From NCBI RefSeq assembly GCF_023515955.1, contig NZ_CP097322.1, positions 5,442,501 to 5,506,500 of the forward strand: a stretch of 64,000 nucleotides of DNA, read 5' to 3'. The position numbers and the translations under genes were made by a program. This document shows positions 34,741-44,086 of this stretch, piece after piece. The notes below the pieces were generated by a model, which had not been told where the DNA came from, ran no database searches, and worked only from the letters and a program-made list of their open reading frames with translations. The DNA is from Streptomyces sp. RerS4 (GTDB lineage: Bacteria; Actinomycetota; Actinomycetes; Streptomycetales; Streptomycetaceae). How positions within the stretch are numbered: position 1 is the first letter of the stretch; every line of letters starts with the position of its first letter.

Positions 34741-35828
34741 GCACCTCCGCCAACCCCGTCATCACCGCATGGTCGGCCATCTCCCCGTACGGCATCGGCC
34801 GGCAGGCCTTCGAGGAGGGCGTCGGCTCGGGCCGGGTGGCGCTCACCCCGTGCGACCGGAAGACCTGGGGAACGCGGGACGAAGTCGTGGGTCTCGTCCC
34901 GGACTTCGACCTGCGCGCCGTGCTGGGCAAGAAGGGCACCAAGGCCATGAGCCGGGTGACCGGCCTGGCGCTCGCCACCACCGGTGACCTCCTGAAGGAG
35001 ATTCCGCAGGACCACCGCGCCGGTCTGGTGCTCGGCACCACCGCGGGCAGCCTGCAGACGACCATGGAGTTCACCCGGACGTCCCTGGCGGCCCAGTTCC
35101 CCCACCACGTCGACGCCGCCGTCATCCCGTACACCGTCATGAACGCGTCGGCGGCGAGGTGCGCGATCTGGTACGGACTCAAGGGGCCCAACAGCACCAT
35201 CGCGGGCGGCCGGCCGACGGCCCTGCACGCGCTCGGCTACGCCCGTCGGCTGATCCGCGCGGGCCGCGCCGAAACGGTCCTGTGCGGCGCGGCGGAGGAG
35301 TACTCCCGGGCCCGGTCGTGGTTCGCCTACCACGATCGTGCGGGTTCCCGTCCGGTCCTCGGCGAGGGCTGCGCCATGTTCGCGCTCCAGGCGGGGCCCG
35401 GCTCCGAAGGCGAGGCGCTGGCCGAGTTGGTCGCGGTGGACACCCGGATCTCCCCGACCCCCGACCGGACGGCGGAGACCGTCGAGGCCGCCGTGCGCCG
35501 CGTGCTCGCCGCCGCCCCGGACGGCGCCGAGGTGTGGACCGCCTGTCCGTCCGGCGCCGACGACTCGCCGGGACGTCAGGAACTGTCCGTCCTGGCGGAC
35601 CTGTTCGGTTCGCACGTCCTGACCCATCCGCTGCCGAGCGTGATCGGCGACGCCGGTTCGGCATCCGCGGCGTTCCAGCTGGCCCAGGTCCTCTCCCGGG
35701 CCCGGCGCGATCCGTCCGCCGCCGGTCGGCTCGCCGTCATCACATCGGTCGACGTCAGCGGTCCGGTCGCAGCGGTGCTGCTGCGGCTGAGCGACCGCCG
35801 AGGCAACGAGGAGACAAGCAAGCAATGA
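34737..35828 (+). CDS. Chain-length-factor-like KS homologue without active Cys
   Basis: A 363-residue KS-fold protein. Aligned on GPNSTIAGGRPTALHALGYA, the nucleophile Cys of the synthases is replaced by Arg159, and no HGTGT histidine is visible. It is therefore a non-catalytic partner, comparable in length and position to CLF subunits of reducing type II systems. GTG start overlaps the KS stop (GTGA), and it is followed by a 4-base overlap with the ketoreductase. Partnering with the KS at 33493 is inferred from coupling. Confidence 0.78.
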   Translation: MSTSANPVITAWSAISPYGIGRQAFEEGVGSGRVALTPCDRKTWGTRDEVVGLVPDFDLRAVLGKKGTKAMSRVTGLALATTGDLLKEIPQDHRAGLVLGTTAGSLQTTMEFTRTSLAAQFPHHVDAAVIPYTVMNASAARCAIWYGLKGPNSTIAGGRPTALHALGYARRLIRAGRAETVLCGAAEEYSRARSWFAYHDRAGSRPVLGEGCAMFALQAGPGSEGEALAELVAVDTRISPTPDRTAETVEAAVRRVLAAAPDGAEVWTACPSGADDSPGRQELSVLADLFGSHVLTHPLPSVIGDAGSASAAFQLAQVLSRARRDPSAAGRLAVITSVDVSGPVAAVLLRLSDRRGNEETSKQ

Positions 35829-36568
35829 CGACTGAAGAGACCCGACCCGTCGCCCTGGTGAGCGGGGGCTCGCGCGGCATCGGCCGCGCCGCCGTCTTCC
35901 GCCTGGTCCAGGACGGCTACGACGTCGCCTTCTGTTACCAGTCCGACGCCGACGCGGCGAAGGAGGTGGAGAAGGCCGCGGTGGAGCTGGGCGGCCGAGC
36001 CGTCTCCGCCCGCGTGGACGTGGCCGACCCGGTCGCCGTCCAGGAGTGGGTCACCGAGGTCGAGGCCGGCCTCGGCCCCGTCCAGGCCGTGATCACCTCC
36101 GCCGGCGTGGTGCGCGACGCCCCGATGTTCATGATGTCGTACGAGGACTGGTCCCGTGTGATCGACGTGAACCTCAACGGCATCTACAACGTGTGCCGGG
36201 CCGCGATCACGCCGATGATGAAGCGCAAGTCCGGCACCATCGTCAACATCTCCTCGACGGTCGGCCTGACCGGGCAGGCCTCGCAGACGAACTACTCCGC
36301 CTCGAAGGCCGGCATCCACGGATTCACCCAGGCGCTCGCCAAGGAAGTCGGCCGTTACAACATCCGCGTCAACGCGCTGGCCCCGGGCTTCATCGAGACC
36401 GACATGACGGCCGAACTCTCCAAGCGCGTACGGGACTCCGTCCTCGCGAGCACCGTCCTCGGCCGGTTCGGCACCGTGGACGAGGCCGCCGACGCCGTGA
36501 TGTACCTGCTGTCGGCGACCTACGTGACCGGCACCGTCCTGCGTGTCGACGGCGGCCTGGTCATGTGA
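35825..36568 (+). CDS. 3-oxoacyl-ACP reductase (FabG-like)
   Basis: A 247-residue short-chain dehydrogenase with SGGSRGIGR (NADPH binding), the catalytic Ser in NISS, Tyr157 and Lys161 (YSASK), and the FabG-like ending VLRVDGGLVM. It reduces beta-ketoacyl-ACP to the hydroxyacyl form. It belongs to the second PKS set (overlapping the CLF-like gene) and is different from the C9-type ketoreductase at 40793. A dehydratase and an enoyl reductase that would complete a reduction cycle are not seen in the window. Confidence 0.88.
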   Translation: MTTEETRPVALVSGGSRGIGRAAVFRLVQDGYDVAFCYQSDADAAKEVEKAAVELGGRAVSARVDVADPVAVQEWVTEVEAGLGPVQAVITSAGVVRDAPMFMMSYEDWSRVIDVNLNGIYNVCRAAITPMMKRKSGTIVNISSTVGLTGQASQTNYSASKAGIHGFTQALAKEVGRYNIRVNALAPGFIETDMTAELSKRVRDSVLASTVLGRFGTVDEAADAVMYLLSATYVTGTVLRVDGGLVM

Positions 36569-36638
36569 CCACTCGGCACATCCGCGCAGGAAGCGGTGTG
36601 CCTCTTTCCTCAGGAAACCTCTCATCAAAGGAGCCGAA

Positions 36639-36893
36639 ATGCTGGATGACAGCGCCAAGGGCAAGATCAAGACCATCGTGTGCGACACCCTTGAGATCGA
36701 GGAGGAGGAGCTCACCGAGGACAGCGACTTCATGAGCGAGCACGACGCCGACTCGATGCGCCTCATCGAGATCGTGTCCGCGCTCGAACTCACCTTCGGC
36801 GTGAACATCAAGGAGTCGGACACCGCCCGCCTGGTGGACCTGAACGGCGTCTACGCGGTGCTCGCCGAAGCGCAGTCCGCGGCCGCCGCCTGA
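36639..36893 (+). CDS. Acyl carrier protein of the second PKS set
   Basis: An 84-residue acidic ACP. The attachment serine is Ser39 in DADSMR, and helix II continues LIEIVSALELTFG as in typical carrier proteins. The ATG has AAAGGAG at a good distance. It should be phosphopantetheinylated by the PPTase encoded directly downstream, and serve the KS/CLF pair at 33493-35828. Confidence 0.9.
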   Translation: MLDDSAKGKIKTIVCDTLEIEEEELTEDSDFMSEHDADSMRLIEIVSALELTFGVNIKESDTARLVDLNGVYAVLAEAQSAAAA

Positions 36894-36896
36894 CCG

Positions 36897-37658
36897 ATGC
36901 GAGATCGGCTGGAGGAAGCGGATCTGTGGTTCCTGAGGGTCCGGCCTCCAGCCGACGGTGACCCCGCCGAGGACGACCTGGCCGAGGACGACCTCGACGA
37001 GGCCGAGCGGCGGCGGGCGGCAGGCCTCGCCCGCCGCTCGACCCGGCACCTCTACGTGGCCTCGCACCTCATGCTGCGCCGGGTGCTTTCCCCGTACCTC
37101 GGCGTGGCACCGGCGGACCTCCGCCTGGTCCGCACCCCGTGCCCGGGATGCGGAGGTCCGCACGGGCGTCCCGCCGTCGAGGGAGCCCCGTTGCACTTCT
37201 CGCTGTCCCACTGCGCGGGCAGGGAAGCCGGCCTGGTCCTGGTGGGAGTGGCGCCGGAAGCGATCGGCGTCGACGTGGAACCGGTGTCCGGCCCCGCGAG
37301 GGTGGCCACCGTGCTGCACCGGCTGCACCCCGCGGAACAAGCCGAACTGACCTCCCTGCCCGTGCCTCGGCGGACGGTTGCCTTCACCCGCCTGTGGACC
37401 CGCAAGGAGGCCTTCCTGAAGGCGACGGGGAGCGGACTCGCCCGCGGGCTGCGGACCGACTACCTCGGAGCCGGGGCTCCCCACCGACATCCCCGCGGCT
37501 GGAGCGTCAGCGACGTGGCCGCACCACCGGACCACGCGGCGGCCGCCGTGGTCCGGACTTCGAAAGAACACATCCCGTTGCGTGTCAGGTGGCTGCCGGA
37601 GAACTGGCTTCACGCCCCCGATTACGGAAAGGAGCGAACGCAATGCACAGCACCTTGA
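36897..37658 (+). CDS. 4'-phosphopantetheinyl transferase, Sfp type
   Basis: A 253-residue PPTase. IGVDVEP (Asp126, Glu128) and WTRKEAFLKATG (Trp167, Lys170, Glu171) are the Mg2+ and catalytic motifs of the Sfp family. A CPGCGGPHGRP segment (82-92) before them is typical of PKS/NRPS PPTases. Near the N-terminus an acidic duplicated stretch (AEDDLAEDDLDEAE) occurs. It activates the ACPs of the cluster. A dedicated PPTase fits a cluster with two distinct ACPs. Confidence 0.9.
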   Translation: MRDRLEEADLWFLRVRPPADGDPAEDDLAEDDLDEAERRRAAGLARRSTRHLYVASHLMLRRVLSPYLGVAPADLRLVRTPCPGCGGPHGRPAVEGAPLHFSLSHCAGREAGLVLVGVAPEAIGVDVEPVSGPARVATVLHRLHPAEQAELTSLPVPRRTVAFTRLWTRKEAFLKATGSGLARGLRTDYLGAGAPHRHPRGWSVSDVAAPPDHAAAAVVRTSKEHIPLRVRWLPENWLHAPDYGKERTQCTAP

Positions 37659-37972
37659 TCGTGGCCCGGATGGACCCCGAAGCAAGCCTCGACGTGGCCA
37701 AACTCTTTGGTGACTTCGACGCGACCGACATGCCGCACCGCATGGGCACACGCCGGCGCCAGCTGTTCGGCTATCGAGGTCTCTACTTCCATCTGCAGGA
37801 CTTCGACTCGGACGACGGCGCCGAGCGGATCGAGGACGCGAAGACCGACCCCCGATTCGTGCGGATCAGCGAGGACCTCAAGCCGTACATCGAGGCCTAC
37901 GACCCCAGCACCTGGCGCTCGCCGGCCGACGCGATGGCCAGGCGCTTCTACACCTGGGAGAGGTCCGCGTGA
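37643..37972 (+). CDS. TcmI-type polyketide cyclase
   Basis: A 109-residue cyclase of the PF04673 family (JadI, UrdF, LanF, TcmI). Recognised by MHSTLIVARMDPEA at the start, GTRRRQLFGYRGLYFHLQDF in the core and a C-terminal PSTWRSPADAMARRFYTW. It closes later rings of the polyketide. The frame overlaps the PPTase end by 16 bases, and its stop overlaps the KS-alpha ATG. Its placement just before KS-alpha is that of the urdF/lanF genes in angucycline clusters. Confidence 0.9.
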   Translation: MHSTLIVARMDPEASLDVAKLFGDFDATDMPHRMGTRRRQLFGYRGLYFHLQDFDSDDGAERIEDAKTDPRFVRISEDLKPYIEAYDPSTWRSPADAMARRFYTWERSA

Positions 37973-39240
37973 CCGACCGACGTGTGGTCATCACCGGCAT
38001 AGAGGTGCTGGCTCCCGGAGGTGTCGGCACCAAGAACTTCTGGCGCCTGCTGAACGAGGGCAGGACCGCCACTCGCGGCATCACCTTCTTCGACCCGTCA
38101 CCCTTCCGTTCCCGGGTGGCCGCGGAGATCGACTTCTCCCCGGAGGAGCACGGCCTCACCCCGCAGGAGGTCCGCAGGATGGACCGGGCCGCGCAGTTCG
38201 CCGTGGTCGCGGCCCGAGGGGCGGTCGCCGACAGTGGTATCGCGATCGCCGGGCTCGACCCCCATCGGGTCGGCGTCACCATCGGCACCGCGGTGGGCGC
38301 CACCATGTCGCTCGACGAGGAGTACCGGACCGTCAGCGACGGCGGGCGGCTCAACCTGGTCGACCACGACTACGCCGTGCCCCACCTCTACAACTTCCTG
38401 GTTCCGAGCTCGTTCGCGGCCGAGGTGGCCTGGGCGGTGGGCGCCGAGGGTCCGTGCACCGTCGTCTCCACGGGCTGCACGTCCGGCCTCGATTCCGTCG
38501 GCTACGCCGTCGAGCTGATCCGCGAGGGATCAGCCGATGTGGTCGTCGCCGGATCCTCCGACGCGCCGATCTCGCCCATCACGATGGCGTGCTTCGACGC
38601 GATCAAGGCCACGACGCCCCGGCACGACGACCCGGAGCACGCCTCCCGCCCGTTCGACGCCACTCGCAACGGTTTCGTCCTCGGCGAGGGCGCCGCCGTG
38701 TTCGTCCTGGAGGAACTGGAGAGCGCACGGCGTCGCGGGGCGCACATCTACGCGGAGATCGCCGGATACGCCACCCGTAGCAACGCCTACCACATGACCG
38801 GGCTCCGGGCGGACGGCGCGGAAATGGCGGAAGCCATCCGGGTGGCGCTCGACGAGGCCCGGATGAACCCCGACGAGATCGACTACGTCAACGCCCACGG
38901 TTCGGGCACCAAGCAGAACGACCGGCACGAGACGGCCGCGTTCAAGCTGAGCCTCGGCCACCACGCCTACCGGACGCCGGTGAGCTCCATCAAGTCCATG
39001 GTGGGGCACTCCCTCGGGGCCATCGGCTCCATCGAGATCGCGGCCTCCGCCCTCGCCATGGAGCACAACGTGGTGCCCCCCACGGCCAACCTGCACACGC
39101 CCGACCCCGAATGCGACCTGGACTACGTGCCGTTGACGGCTCGGGACCAACTGACCGACGCGGTGCTCACGGTGGGCAGCGGCTTCGGCGGCTTCCAGAG
39201 CGCGATGGTGCTGGCACGACCGGAGAGGAGGGCGGCGTGA
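37969..39240 (+). CDS. Aromatic type II PKS KS-alpha
   Basis: A 423-residue ketosynthase. Cys170 in STGCTSGLDSVGYA, His310 in NAHGSGT, Lys342 and His347 in IKSMVGHSLGAIGS form the full catalytic set. With KS-beta it builds the poly-beta-ketone chain from malonyl-ACP. Overlap with KS-beta is 4 bases. The sequence is of the classical aromatic type (as in UrdA, JadA) and is the reference gene for cluster typing. Confidence 0.95.
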   Translation: MTDRRVVITGIEVLAPGGVGTKNFWRLLNEGRTATRGITFFDPSPFRSRVAAEIDFSPEEHGLTPQEVRRMDRAAQFAVVAARGAVADSGIAIAGLDPHRVGVTIGTAVGATMSLDEEYRTVSDGGRLNLVDHDYAVPHLYNFLVPSSFAAEVAWAVGAEGPCTVVSTGCTSGLDSVGYAVELIREGSADVVVAGSSDAPISPITMACFDAIKATTPRHDDPEHASRPFDATRNGFVLGEGAAVFVLEELESARRRGAHIYAEIAGYATRSNAYHMTGLRADGAEMAEAIRVALDEARMNPDEIDYVNAHGSGTKQNDRHETAAFKLSLGHHAYRTPVSSIKSMVGHSLGAIGSIEIAASALAMEHNVVPPTANLHTPDPECDLDYVPLTARDQLTDAVLTVGSGFGGFQSAMVLARPERRAA

Positions 39241-40460
39241 GCGTCTCGGCAGCCGTGACCGGCTTGGGCGTCGTGGCCCCCAACGGCCTCGGCACGCAGG
39301 ACTACTGGGCCGCCACCCGCGACGGCAAGAGCGGCATCAGCCGGATCACCCGCTTCGATCCCGCGCGGTACCCGGCCAGACTGGCCGGCCAAGTGCCCGG
39401 CTTCCGGGCGGAGGACCACCTGCCCAGCCGGCTGCTGCCGCAGACCGACCGGATGACCCGCCTGGCCCTGGTCGCCGCGGACTGGGCGCTGGCCGACGCG
39501 GGGGTGACCCCCGCGGACCGGCCCGGCTTCGACATGGGCGTCGTGACGGCCAGTGCCTCGGGCGGGTTCGAGTTCGGGCAGCGCGAGCTGGAGCAGCTGT
39601 GGAGCAAGGGCAGCCGGTTCGTGAGCGCGTACCAGTCGTTCGCCTGGTTCTACGCGGTCAACAGCGGACAGATATCCATCCGCCACGGGATGAAGGGCCC
39701 CAGCGGTGTCGTCGTCGGTGACCAGGCCGGCGGACTCGACGCGGTGGCGCAGGCCCGCAGGCAGATCCGCAAGGGCACCCCGCTCGTGGTGTCCGGCGGC
39801 GTCGACGCCTCGATCTGCCCGTGGGGCTGGGTCGCCCAGCTGACCTCCGGCCGGCTGAGCACCAGCGAGGAGGTGTCCTGCGCCTACCTGCCGTTCGACG
39901 CGGCGGCGCGGGGCCACGTGCCCGGCGAGGGCGGGGCCATCCTGATCCTGGAGGACACCGCCGCCGCCCGCCGGCGAGGCGCCCGCATCCACGGCCTGAT
40001 ATCCGGGTACGGCACGACCTTCGACCCCAGGCCGGGCAGCGCACGCGAGCCCGGGTTGCGCAGAGCGATCGAGCTGGCCCTGGCGGACGCCGGCGCCGAC
40101 GCCGCCGACGTCGACGTGGTCTTCGCGGACGCCGCGGGCGTCCCCGAGGACGATCGGATCGAGGCCGACGCCATCACCGCGGTCTTCGGCGCCCGCGCCG
40201 TACCGGTCACCGCACCCAAGACGATGACGGGACGGCTGTACTCCGGCGGGGCACCGCTCGACCTGGCCACCGCGTTCCTCACGATGCGGGACGGCTTGAT
40301 CCCGCCCACCCTGCACGTGCGTCCGGCCCCCGAGTACGACCTCGATCTGGTGGTGGGCCGGCCGCGACGGGCCGAGGTGCGCACGGCACTCGTCCTCGCC
40401 CGCGGTCACGGCGGTTTCAACTCCGCCATGCTCGTCCGCGCCGACGGCCGACACCCCTGA
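39237..40460 (+). CDS. Aromatic type II PKS KS-beta / chain length factor
   Basis: A 407-residue partner of KS-alpha. The position of the nucleophile is Gln163 in VVVGDQAGGLDA, the hallmark of true CLFs, which decarboxylate malonyl-ACP and set chain length. GTG start in GTGA overlap. The following ACP begins after 22 bases. Chain length (decaketide for angucyclines) is expected from gene order, not proven here. Confidence 0.95.
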   Translation: MSVSAAVTGLGVVAPNGLGTQDYWAATRDGKSGISRITRFDPARYPARLAGQVPGFRAEDHLPSRLLPQTDRMTRLALVAADWALADAGVTPADRPGFDMGVVTASASGGFEFGQRELEQLWSKGSRFVSAYQSFAWFYAVNSGQISIRHGMKGPSGVVVGDQAGGLDAVAQARRQIRKGTPLVVSGGVDASICPWGWVAQLTSGRLSTSEEVSCAYLPFDAAARGHVPGEGGAILILEDTAAARRRGARIHGLISGYGTTFDPRPGSAREPGLRRAIELALADAGADAADVDVVFADAAGVPEDDRIEADAITAVFGARAVPVTAPKTMTGRLYSGGAPLDLATAFLTMRDGLIPPTLHVRPAPEYDLDLVVGRPRRAEVRTALVLARGHGGFNSAMLVRADGRHP

Positions 40461-40482
40461 ACCCACTCATGAAGGAGCCCCT

Positions 40483-40749
40483 GTGGCCGGCAACAGCTTC
40501 ACCATCGACGACCTCAAGAAGATCCTCCTGGAAGGCGCCGGCGCGGCCGACGGCGTGGACCTGGACGGCGACATCCTGGACAGGGACTTCGCGCAGCTCG
40601 GCTACGAGTCGCTGGCTCTGCTGGAGACCGGCGGCCGGATCGAGCGCGAGTACGACATCACCCTGGACGAGGCGGCCCTGACCGACGTGGCCACCCCACG
40701 GGTGCTGATCGAGGCCGTCAACGCCCAGCTGACCGTCCAGGCCGGCTGA
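40483..40749 (+). CDS. Aromatic PKS acyl carrier protein
   Basis: An 88-residue ACP with the attachment serine Ser43 in LGYESLALLE, the sequence typical of aromatic type II PKS carrier proteins. GTG start preceded by GAAGGAG. It is distinct from the ACP at 36639 (DSM motif). It completes the minimal PKS with KS-alpha and KS-beta. Confidence 0.93.
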   Translation: MAGNSFTIDDLKKILLEGAGAADGVDLDGDILDRDFAQLGYESLALLETGGRIEREYDITLDEAALTDVATPRVLIEAVNAQLTVQAG

Positions 40750-40792
40750 CCACAACCCCCATCGGCCTCGCCCCCCATCTGGAGAAGGACAC

Positions 40793-41578
40793 ATGACGCA
40801 GCACAACCCGCGGGTCGCCCTCGTGACCGGAGGCACCAGCGGCATCGGCCTGGCCGTGGCCAGGCTCCTGGCCGACCAGGGACACCGGGTCTTCATCGGC
40901 GCGCGCAACGCCGAGAACGTGAACTCCACCGTCAAGCAGCTCCGGGAGGAGGGCCTCACGGTCGACGGCACGAGTCTGGACGTCCGCTCCGCGGCCGACG
41001 TGAAGGCGTTCGTGCAGGGCGCCGTCGCCCGCTTCGGCGGCGTCGACATCCTCGTGAACAACGCCGGCCGCAGCGGCGGCGGTGTCACCGCGGACATCGC
41101 CGACGAGCTCTGGGACGATGTCATCGACACCAACCTCACCAGCGTGTTCCGGGTCACCCGAGAGGTCCTCAACACGGGTGGCCTGCGCGCCAAGTCGTGG
41201 GGCCGGATCATCAACATCGCCTCCACCGCGGGCAAGCAGGGCGTCGTGCTCGGCGCCCCGTACACCGCGTCCAAGCACGGCGTGGTCGGCTTCACCAAGT
41301 CGCTGGGCAACGAACTGGCCGCCACCGGGATCACCGTCAACGCCGTCTGTCCGGGCTACGTCGAGACGCCCATGGCGGAGCGGGTGCGGGCGGGCTACGC
41401 GGCCGCCTACGACACCACCGAGGAAGCGGTCCTCGCGAAGTTCCAGGCGAAGATCCCGCTCGGCCGCTACTCGACGCCCGAGGAGGTGGCCGGACTGGTC
41501 GGCTACCTCGCCTCGGACACCGCCGCGTCCATCACCTCGCAGGCGTTGAACGTCTGCGGCGGCCTCGGCAACTTCTGA
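40793..41578 (+). CDS. C9-type polyketide ketoreductase (ActIII-like)
   Basis: A 261-residue SDR. GGTSGIG binds NADPH, the catalytic residues are Ser144, Tyr157 and Lys161, and NNAGRSGGGVTADIADELW matches ActKR, where the PGG/SGG loop controls stereochemistry. It reduces the C9 carbonyl of the nascent chain. Gene order KS-alpha, KS-beta, ACP, KR, ARO is the standard angucycline order. GGAGAAGG precedes the ATG. Confidence 0.92.
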   Translation: MTQHNPRVALVTGGTSGIGLAVARLLADQGHRVFIGARNAENVNSTVKQLREEGLTVDGTSLDVRSAADVKAFVQGAVARFGGVDILVNNAGRSGGGVTADIADELWDDVIDTNLTSVFRVTREVLNTGGLRAKSWGRIINIASTAGKQGVVLGAPYTASKHGVVGFTKSLGNELAATGITVNAVCPGYVETPMAERVRAGYAAAYDTTEEAVLAKFQAKIPLGRYSTPEEVAGLVGYLASDTAASITSQALNVCGGLGNF

Positions 41579-41592
41579 TCGGGAGAGGGAAC

Positions 41593-42546
41593 ATGGTGCA
41601 GAACGGCCTGCGCGAGGTGGAGCACGAGATCACCGTCTCGGCCCCCGCCGCCACCGTCTACCGACTGATCGCCGAGGTCGCGAACTGGCCGAGGATCTTC
41701 CCGCCCACCCTCCACGTGGAGCAACTCGAACGCGGTGAGAACGAGGAGCGGATCCGGATCTGGGCGACCGCCAACGGGGAGCCCAAGAACTGGACCTCCC
41801 GCCGCGTCCTGGACCCCGCCCGGCTGCGCATCGACTTCCGCCAGGAGGTCTCCACGCCGCCGGTCGCGTCGATGGGCGGGGCCTGGGTGATCGAAGCCCT
41901 CTCGGACACCGAGTCCCGGATCCGGCTGCTGCACGACTACCGTGCGATCGACGACGACCCGCAGTCGCTGAAGTGGATCGACGAGGCCGTCGACACCAAC
42001 TCCCGCTCGGAGCTGGCCGCGCTGAAGACCAACCTGGAGCTGGCGCACCGCACGGAGGAACTGACCTTCTCCTTCGAGGACTCGGTACGGATCGCCGGCT
42101 CCGCTCGGGACGTCTACGACTTCATCAACGAGGCGGACCTGTGGCAGGAGCGCCTGCCGCACGTGGCCGCTGTCCGGCTCACCGAGGACACCCCGGGCCT
42201 TCAGCTCCTGGAGATGGACACCCGGGCCAAGGACGGCTCCACGCACACCACGAAGTCGTACCGGGTGACCTTCCCCCAGCGGAAGATCGCCTACAAGCAG
42301 GTCACGCTGCCGGCCCTGATGACCCTGCACACCGGCTACTGGACCTTCGAGGAGGCCGATGACGCCGAGGGCGTGGTCGTCGCGACCTCTCAGCACACCG
42401 TCGTCGTCAACACGGAGAACATCGCCCGGATCCTCGGTGCCGAAGCGACCGTGGCCGACGCACGGGAGTACCTCCACGGCGCGCTGAGCACCAACAGCCT
42501 CGCCACCCTCAACCACGCCAAGTCCCACGCCGAGAACCGGCATTGA
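41593..42546 (+). CDS. Didomain aromatase/cyclase (UrdL/JadD-like)
   Basis: A 317-residue protein with two START/Bet-v-1-like domains of about 150 residues. Each begins with a similar segment (HEITVSAPAATVYRLIAE and SFEDSVRIAGSARDVYDF). Didomain ARO/CYC proteins form and aromatise the first ring of C9-reduced polyketides. ATG preceded by GGGAGAGGG. The stop overlaps the TTG of the FAD hydroxylase. Confidence 0.92.
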   Translation: MVQNGLREVEHEITVSAPAATVYRLIAEVANWPRIFPPTLHVEQLERGENEERIRIWATANGEPKNWTSRRVLDPARLRIDFRQEVSTPPVASMGGAWVIEALSDTESRIRLLHDYRAIDDDPQSLKWIDEAVDTNSRSELAALKTNLELAHRTEELTFSFEDSVRIAGSARDVYDFINEADLWQERLPHVAAVRLTEDTPGLQLLEMDTRAKDGSTHTTKSYRVTFPQRKIAYKQVTLPALMTLHTGYWTFEEADDAEGVVVATSQHTVVVNTENIARILGAEATVADAREYLHGALSTNSLATLNHAKSHAENRH

Positions 42547-44054
42547 CGACGGCGGTGGAGTGCGTGGACACCCAGGTCGTGGTGGTCGGCGCGGGCCCCG
42601 TCGGCCTGATGCTCGCCGGTGAACTCCGCCTGGGCGGCGCGGACGTGGTCGTACTGGACCGCCGCGGCGGCCCGACGACCGAGTCCCGGGCGTCGACGCT
42701 GCACGCCCGGACGATGGAGATCCTGGACTGTCGGGGACTGCTCGACGCTCTCGGCACCCCGCCGAGCGAGCGCCGCGGGCACTTCGCCGGGATCCCCCTC
42801 GACCTGGACCTTCCCACCCCGTACCCGGGACAGTGGAAGGTCCCCCAGACCCGCACCGAGGAACTGCTCCAGGCATGGGCGCGCGAACTGGGCGCGGACG
42901 TGCGGCGCGAGCACGAGCTGAGCGGTGTGACCGTGGCCGCCGATCACGTCACCGCGGAAGTGGTCGGGCCGACCGGGCGGCCGGTGCGGATCCGGGCCCG
43001 CTACGCCGTGGGCTGCGACGGCGAGCGGAGCACTCTGCGACGGCTCATCGGCGCCCGCTTCCCGGGCCGGGACGCGGGGCGGGAGCTGCTGCGGGCCGAC
43101 GTCGCCGGGATCGACATCCCGGACCGCCGCTTCCAGCGGCTGCCGGACGGACTGTCCATAGCCGCCCGGCGCGGCGACGGCGTCACCCGTGTGATGGTGC
43201 ACGCCTTCGGCGGCACCGTCCGGTCCCCCGGGGCGGAGCCCGGGTTCGCCGACGTCGCCGACGCCTGGAAGCGGGTGACCGGCGAGGACATCGGCCACGG
43301 CACACCGCTGTGGGTGAACGCGTTCGGCGACGCCCGTCGTCTGCTCGACCGCTACCGGACGGGCCGGGTGCTGTTCGCCGGGGACGCCGCCCACCAGCAG
43401 ATGCCCATCGGGGGGCAGGCACTGAACCTCGGCCTGCAGGACGCGTTCAACCTGGGCTGGAAACTCGCCGCCGAGGTGACCGGCACCGCCCCGGCCGGCC
43501 TGCTGGACAGCTATCACGACGAGCGGCACCCCGTGGGGCGCCGCATCCTGGAGAACATCGGCGCCCAGGCGGCCCTGCTGCTCGGCGGCCCCGAGGTGGA
43601 ACCCGTCCGCGCCGTCCTCGCCGCGCTGATCGACCGGGGCGGGGTCCGGGAACACCTGGCCGCGATGGTGTCCGGGATCGACGTCCGCTACGACATCGGC
43701 GACGGGCACCCGCTGCTCGGCGTCCGGCTGCCGTACGCCCGGCTGAGCGTGGGATCGGACGAGTACGGCAGCCACGAGCTGCTGCGCTCCGGGCGCGGTG
43801 TGTTGCTCGGTCTCACCGGTGCCGGTGCCGGTGCCGGTGCCGGTCCCGGGGACGGGGCGCGGTTGCGCGCACTCGCCCGGCCCTGGGCGGACCGGATCCG
43901 GGTGGTGGCGGCGGACCCCGCCCCCGAGGGACCCCTGAGCGGGGTCCAAGCCGTACTCGTACGCCCCGACGGTCACGTCGCATGGGCCGACGCCGTCGGC
44001 GAGCGGCAGCTCTCGTCAGCGCTGCGGCGCTGGTTCGGCGAGCCCTCCGAGTAG
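42543..44054 (+). CDS. FAD-dependent aromatic hydroxylase 1 (PgaE/UrdE-like)
   Basis: A 503-residue group A flavoprotein monooxygenase. VVVVGAGPVGLMLAGEL binds FAD, the DG motif is GCDGERSTLR, and the second FAD motif is LFAGDAAHQQMPIGGQAL. This family hydroxylates and rearranges angucyclinones. A run of four GCCGGT hexamers (43821-43844) makes a Gly-Ala spacer GAGAGAGAG in the C-terminal domain. The start is TTG overlapping the aromatase stop; a GTG at 42555 is possible. Together with the next gene it forms a pair of near-duplicates. Confidence 0.9.
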   Translation: MTTAVECVDTQVVVVGAGPVGLMLAGELRLGGADVVVLDRRGGPTTESRASTLHARTMEILDCRGLLDALGTPPSERRGHFAGIPLDLDLPTPYPGQWKVPQTRTEELLQAWARELGADVRREHELSGVTVAADHVTAEVVGPTGRPVRIRARYAVGCDGERSTLRRLIGARFPGRDAGRELLRADVAGIDIPDRRFQRLPDGLSIAARRGDGVTRVMVHAFGGTVRSPGAEPGFADVADAWKRVTGEDIGHGTPLWVNAFGDARRLLDRYRTGRVLFAGDAAHQQMPIGGQALNLGLQDAFNLGWKLAAEVTGTAPAGLLDSYHDERHPVGRRILENIGAQAALLLGGPEVEPVRAVLAALIDRGGVREHLAAMVSGIDVRYDIGDGHPLLGVRLPYARLSVGSDEYGSHELLRSGRGVLLGLTGAGAGAGAGPGDGARLRALARPWADRIRVVAADPAPEGPLSGVQAVLVRPDGHVAWADAVGERQLSSALRRWFGEPSE

Positions 44055-44086
44055 CCCACGTCATCAAAGGAAGAGGTAGGACAGGC

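Noticed and set aside
42833..44086. N-terminal extension of the second FAD hydroxylase through the first
   Set aside because: The FAD motif begins right after the ATG at 44087, which has its own ribosome site; the extension is out-of-frame shadow.
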